Positions 30,247 through 64,000 of a stretch of 64,000 nt of DNA are shown here, piece after piece. Numbering within the stretch: position 1 is the first letter of the stretch; each line of letters opens with the position of its first letter. The translations under genes were made by a program, and so were the position numbers. Below the pieces are notes generated by a model that saw only the letters and a program-made list of their open reading frames with translations, had not been told where the DNA came from and ran no database searches. This DNA comes from Saccharina japonica. Taxonomy: Eukaryota; Sar; Phaeophyceae; Laminariales; Laminariaceae. The stretch spans positions 102,173 to 166,172 of the forward strand of contig MEHQ01001566.1 of NCBI GenBank assembly GCA_008828725.1, in the 5' to 3' direction.

Positions 30247-33200
30247 TTCGATTTCGTTTAGTCGATCGGGCGGGGGACGGCTCTGATGCGATTTCATTGG
30301 TCGATTGGGCCTCTGAGTCGATTTCATTGGTCTGTTCGTAGATCGATCTGAGCGCATAATGAGACGTATTTCGGGATGAAGAAACGTGCCAAGCTCCCTA
30401 GGGGCTTGTGCGTGTTGGTGACTGACTGCCAGCGTCTTGTAGCGGAGAAATAGCGCTTAGCTCTCTCGTCCGTTTGCTAGGGAAGGTTGTGGGAGTTGAG
30501 AAGGAGAGAAGAGGGGGCGGATGGGAAGAGGGTGTTTAGCGACTAATATTGTGGAGGGGAATAGCCGCTATGCGGTGTTTAGTATGCGTCCCGCGCCGTG
30601 ACTATTGTTGTTAGGGGATGTGTGGAATGATTTTCAGGACTCGATCACCCCCCCCCCATCCATGAGCGAAAGGGCAAAAACGGCACTGCATTCGCGTTCT
30701 GTCTTGGCCTTTTCTTGCTCTTTGCATTTTCCGTGTATATTTTTATTTTGTGTTGGTTAGAGGGCGGCAGCTGTCCCCGCCTCCCCGTTTTTTCGTTACC
30801 GCCTTACCGTGAGGTGCGAAAACTCGGCAGGAGGTTCGGACACGCTCCCGTGCTTTAAAAGAGCCTACCAAACTGCACAGAAGCCGGCCTGCCATAAGAA
30901 AACTTAGGCTAAAGGATACGGCACGTGTTAGTTTGCGCGGCGCACCAACAGACCTTGTTAAGGGCTCGTGTGTGGGGAGATAGTGAAGCGGCGGTCCAAT
31001 CTGCGAGGCTCTTCTCTGTCTTTGTCCCGCGGCCTCACACGGGTTGTTATTTCATTTTTCGTTCGCCTTACTGTAGGATAGGTTTTTCTAGCGTCCCGTC
31101 ATGGTTTGGGCGCTGGATTATACTTTTTTATCTTTGCTGTAGGGGAGAGGACGACACGGAGAGTGTTTTTTGCGAGTAGAAAGCTTGAGTGAGTGAAGTG
31201 AGGAATGGGGGGAAAGTTTTTGGTTAAATGAAAGTCGCGGCGTGCTGTCTTTTGATAAATGGGAAAACGCGTTGGAAACGCTTAATTAATTGATGACGAT
31301 GGTGTTGATGACATACTATGCAGTCTCATGCCCGCTTCTCGTGCCCATATATGGTATGAGGCAGCAGGCCAGAAGAGGCCTTGTGGTGAGATCTTCTCAT
31401 CCTGACTTTGCGCGGAATGCGACGGGATATTCTTCAAGTTTGACCCGCTACGCAAGTATAACTGTGCTCTTTTTTTATCAGCCATTTACCCCTAGCTTAT
31501 CTTCGACTGCTTGCTTCGGTGTGGCTTTTGGAGAGCCCCCACTACCTCGTACAGACTGTGTACCCTTTGTGTCTGAAGTTTACTAATTGAACGTGAACCT
31601 CAGTTGACATGCCATTTTGTGGCACACCGGCAAAACAAACGTTTGTGATGCCCCGGAGTCCTAAAAAACGCCTCACCAGACCCCCGCCCCAGATTGTGGG
31701 CTTGAATTTACTGCCGACGGAACAGGGAAAAACGTGTAAATACCTCTGGTACACTCCGAGGAACATCATCTATCTGTGTACGTCTGTCTATGAATGCGCG
31801 CTACTATAGATATAAATAAAATGAGCATCGATGCCTCTCGTGATTTTGGAAATGGCCGAAGTCCCTCCTATCGTCTGGGCTTCAGACCGAAATGGAAACG
31901 CGTCAGCTCTCGGCGCCTCGCCCGCGCTTTCTCGTCCGTTCTCTCGCGGGTCGCCTTCTCCGGCCTCCGACGGGCCTGTTCCCGCTCGCGCTCTCTCGAG
32001 GTCGCGCGTCGCCGCCGAGCGCGGCGGCCTTCAATCCGTAGGCTCTTTCGAGACGGCGGGACATCGAGATAGTTTCCTTGAGACAGTAAGGTTCTTTGGG
32101 GGACATGCAGGTTTTTCCTCAAGGAAGCAAGCTTCTTTCATACATCTATTTATTATATCGGCTTCTTTTGTCGTTGCGAGCTTCAATAATTTAGCTCTTT
32201 CCTTCGAGAGCTCGGTCTCGCAAATGCGATCGCTTTCTCCCGACTACCTGAGCGGTCGTCTTTAGTCCCTTCCACCCCCTCGGCCTTGCTTCGTCCGGAT
32301 ACGAGTACGATACAACAGCAGCAAGCACAGCAAGCAGTGCGACAACACAAAACTCGGCTCAAAAATGTGCAGCTGCTGCTGCAGTACTGCTGTACAACAA
32401 GAAAACTCGGTTCAATAATATGCCGAGTACGAATTAATCTTTTTTTCTCGGTTGGATTCGTGATGGTCCTATTGACAACGATGAAGTGTATAGATCTTCC
32501 AGGGGTCGGGCTGATAATTACGATTATGGCGCTGGCAATCAAGGTACGGGCGTGGACCCAAACTGGAGGATTCGCAGCTACGTTTTACTGCTGTAGTTTC
32601 TCACCGACGGTGGAAATATTACTGCTGCTACTGTCCTATTACAACAAACAGCAATAATACCAGTACCTGGTACGAGTACGTACTGTATGTAGAAACTGCT
32701 GCTGCTGTGGTACGTACTGCTGTACAGTAATACTGTTGTAGTGTATGCGTAGTGCTGCAGTGTAGATACGAGTCTGCTCAAACACGAGAGTCAGATAATA
32801 GTTGAGACCCCCCCCGTGGCCAGCTTTGACGTCTCTCTACTATCCACGCGGAACCGTTTTCTCGACACGATTTGTTTTTTGCCGCACGTACCATAACTGA
32901 GCCCGCCACCTCAACTGGTGCACTTCTGCCAGAGACTGAGAAAGGAAGTTACGACCTGAGTATCAACACTCAGCGTTTCCTTCTTCCTGCAACATTTGGC
33001 ATGGGCTTGACTCTGTACGTATGTATGTGTCACGCATCAAAACACGAGCGAGCGCCATCACGTTGTTGTCGTAATTCTCACAAACTATCCTGAGAACTGA
33101 GACTATCCAGGGAACACCGAAAGCGACTGATTACATTATTTCTGAGACTGACTGTTGAGACTGACAAATGAGGTTGCGAACTGAATATTTCAACACGCAG

Positions 33201-33350
33201 CATTCCCTTCTTTCTGCAACACTTGGCATTGCCTTGATTCTGCACGTATGCGTCAGATATCGAAACACGAGCGAGCGCCATCACATTGTCGTAAATATTA
33301 AGGATGGTACCAAATAACTGACGTTGTACCAGATACTATCCTATCCGAAG

Positions 33351-33380
33351 CATGGGTGCCGGCGAATGCCGGCACCCATG
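33351..33380. repeat. Perfect 13-bp hairpin
   Basis: CATGGGTGCCGGC, a GAAT loop, then GCCGGCACCCATG. The high GC content of the stem makes it very stable in single strands. Confidence 0.9.
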
Positions 33381-33989
33381 CGGAGCCCTTGTACATATAT
33401 ATTTTGTAAGCTTACGAACGCCAAAGCCTCGAGTGCTGCATGCACTGCTGCTGCTGTGCAGTCTAGTGGCCTGGTGCTGCTGTTTTTGTGATGAAATCTT
33501 AACCTGCACTTACTTCCCAACACGCGCATACAAAGAGTACGAGTATACATAAAACACCACAGCTAGGTATCTCCTAAACTGGGATACAAGCCTCCGTTCA
33601 TGTCGATGCATTACTACGTAATAACACCTCAAAAAGTTAGCGGAGATGGATATACCCACCTGATGGCTGTAGCATGGGGCAAGTTCACAGCCTCTGGTAC
33701 ACATTATTTATTCTGGGGTGATCACTACGGACGAGTTACGGAGGAAGTATATTGAACTGTCGCGCATACGCCTACAACGACGGTGGTTAACAGAAGCAAG
33801 AGGCAAACGCCACAGGGTCTGTCTCCCTAAAGAGCCGTCCATGACAGTATGTCGGCTGTTGCAACATGGTAGCATTGGAGTGACTGATGACGCACAATAT
33901 GTCACGCATGCTGGAGTATCTTGTGGGTGGTAGGCGGCAAGCGCCAGGGTCTCCCTCTTGAGAGCCTGCACGCATTATGTTGGCGCGGT

Positions 33990-34688
33990 CCACCTGTGTT
34001 GCAGTGCCCACCAAAAAAACACGATTTTACAAAATCTCTTGACAAAGAGATACTGGAACCACGTCCACCCCAGTTGTTTTTCCTGTAGGACTTTTCGTAA
34101 TTCTGCCGTAGCTCCGAACTTTCCCATTAATACAAAACTTGGCAAGGCAGATATAAGCTCCTTGGTACACTCCCGTCAGTGTGCCAAAGCGACAGCAGAT
34201 TCCGTGGCCTCCTTCGATGCGGACCTCGTCGTTGAATTTTGAAAATGTGGTTCCAGTCGCTTGAATATGCGGTTTCTCGTACTGTATTCAAGTATTTTTT
34301 TTCCTGCTGTACAACGAGCACGGGGTACTTTTCGAAAAAAATCTGCTGTAGAACGAGCACGAGCTCGTTCTACGGCAGGGAAAAAAAATACTTGGCTACA
34401 GCACTGGAACCCACAAATTCAAGCTCCTGGAACCACATTTTCAATTTTCAGCGACGAGGTCCGCATCGAAGGAGGGCGCGGAAACTGCTGTCGCTTTGGC
34501 ACACTCACGGGAGTGCACCAAGGAGCTCATATCTGCCTTGCCAAATATTGGATTAATGGGAAAGTTCGGAGCTAGAGCAGAACTACGGAATGTCCTACAG
34601 GAAAAAAAAACGGGGCAGGTGTGGTTCCAGGGTCTCTGTGTCAAGAGTTTTTTTTTGGTTTTGTGGGCACTGCAACACAGGTGGGTCC
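33990..34688. repeat. Large foldback palindrome, about 700 bp
   Basis: The left arm begins GGTCCACCTGTGTTGCAGTG and the right arm ends CACTGCAACACAGGTGGGTC. Intermediate blocks pair in order: CTGGAACCAC with GTGGTTCCAG, GACCTCGTCG with CGACGAGGTC, CTCCTTGGTACACTCCCGT with ACGGGAGTGCACCAAGGAG, and around the centre AAGTATTTTTTTTCCTGC with GCAGGGAAAAAAAATACTT. The symmetry centre is near 34340. No coding frame. Confidence 0.85.
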
Positions 34689-34860
34689 TGTAGCAGATTT
34701 TTTGGCCCCAAGATGCGCATTATACCCCCTACTAAAAAAGCCTGCTTATTGTGGAACTCCACGAGAAGCAACGAGCAACAGATAACCGCAGCTTTCGCTG
34801 GTAGCAGAACAGCAGGCTGCCATCTCTGACAGAGGGAGTGCAACACACCTACCACCCACT

Positions 34861-64000
<29,140 letters not shown>

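Larger units (their letters stand above)
30247..34860. other. Intergenic region between AdoMet synthetase and glutamyl-tRNA synthetase
   Basis: It starts with the AdoMet synthetase 3' UTR. Around 31830-32265 there is a GC-rich open frame (144 codons, Arg/Ser/Ala-rich) with no recognised family. About 32935-33080 and 33165-33297 form a diverged direct duplication (CAACACTCAGCGTTTCCTTC-type and ACACGAGCGAGCGCCATCAC). A perfect short hairpin lies at 33351-33380 and a large foldback at about 33990-34688. Confidence 0.45.

Noticed and set aside
31831-32265. 144-codon GC-rich frame between AdoMet synthetase and GluRS
   Set aside because: Composition is Ser/Arg/Ala-rich with no family resemblance, and both strands are open in the GC-rich part. 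A lone exon or small gene cannot be excluded, but nothing supports it.

Overview
This is a repeat-rich, intron-rich nuclear window from a eukaryote. Long GT-AG introns (plus two GC-AG introns), GC-rich exons set in low-complexity DNA, and the protein sequences suggest an alga of the stramenopile type, possibly a brown alga. That placement is inference from gene structure and general resemblance, not a database match. Only about 4.9 kb of the 64 kb codes for three host proteins, all on the + strand.

Layout: (1) 850-20603, an eight-exon gene for a PLP-dependent class III aminotransferase (458 aa; 4-aminobutyrate/acetylornithine aminotransferase family). Its intron 6 carries a same-strand non-LTR retrotransposon (LINE, about 15.3-19.46 kb). 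(2) 20604-25574, intergenic, holding a tRNA-derived SINE, a LINE 3'-end fragment, an 83-bp MITE and a young small LTR element (TRIM-like, 22339-23851). (3) 25575-30246, a three-exon S-adenosylmethionine synthetase (397 aa). (4) 30247-34860, intergenic, ending in a large foldback palindrome about 170 bp upstream of the next start codon. (5) 34861 to beyond the window end, a cytosolic-type glutamyl-tRNA synthetase with 15 visible exons. It has an N-terminal WHEP-like segment, a GST-like domain and a HIGH-type catalytic core. The exon(s) that should carry the KMSKS-like loop are absent exactly where a nearly perfect 3.95-kb (TTGC)n tract ending in an N sits, so either the assembly has lost sequence or the gene is broken.

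The most interesting structure is the repeat ecology. A LINE ending in poly(C), rather than poly(A), shares about 80 bp of its 3' end with a short non-autonomous family present in about eleven copies. In the LINE this shared end is still ORF2 coding sequence, and the stop codon lies inside the shared terminal motif. This looks like a LINE/SINE partnership with a poly(C) tail. Alongside it are a tRNA-derived SINE with visible A and B boxes, several TA-target foldback MITEs (one with a recognisable empty site), an element whose subterminal repeats have expanded into a 1.2-kb minisatellite, and tandem duplications that straddle exon-intron junctions in two of the three genes.

The three host genes are unlinked metabolic or housekeeping functions (amino-acid transamination, AdoMet synthesis, tRNA-Glu charging). 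Nothing in the sequence suggests co-regulation.
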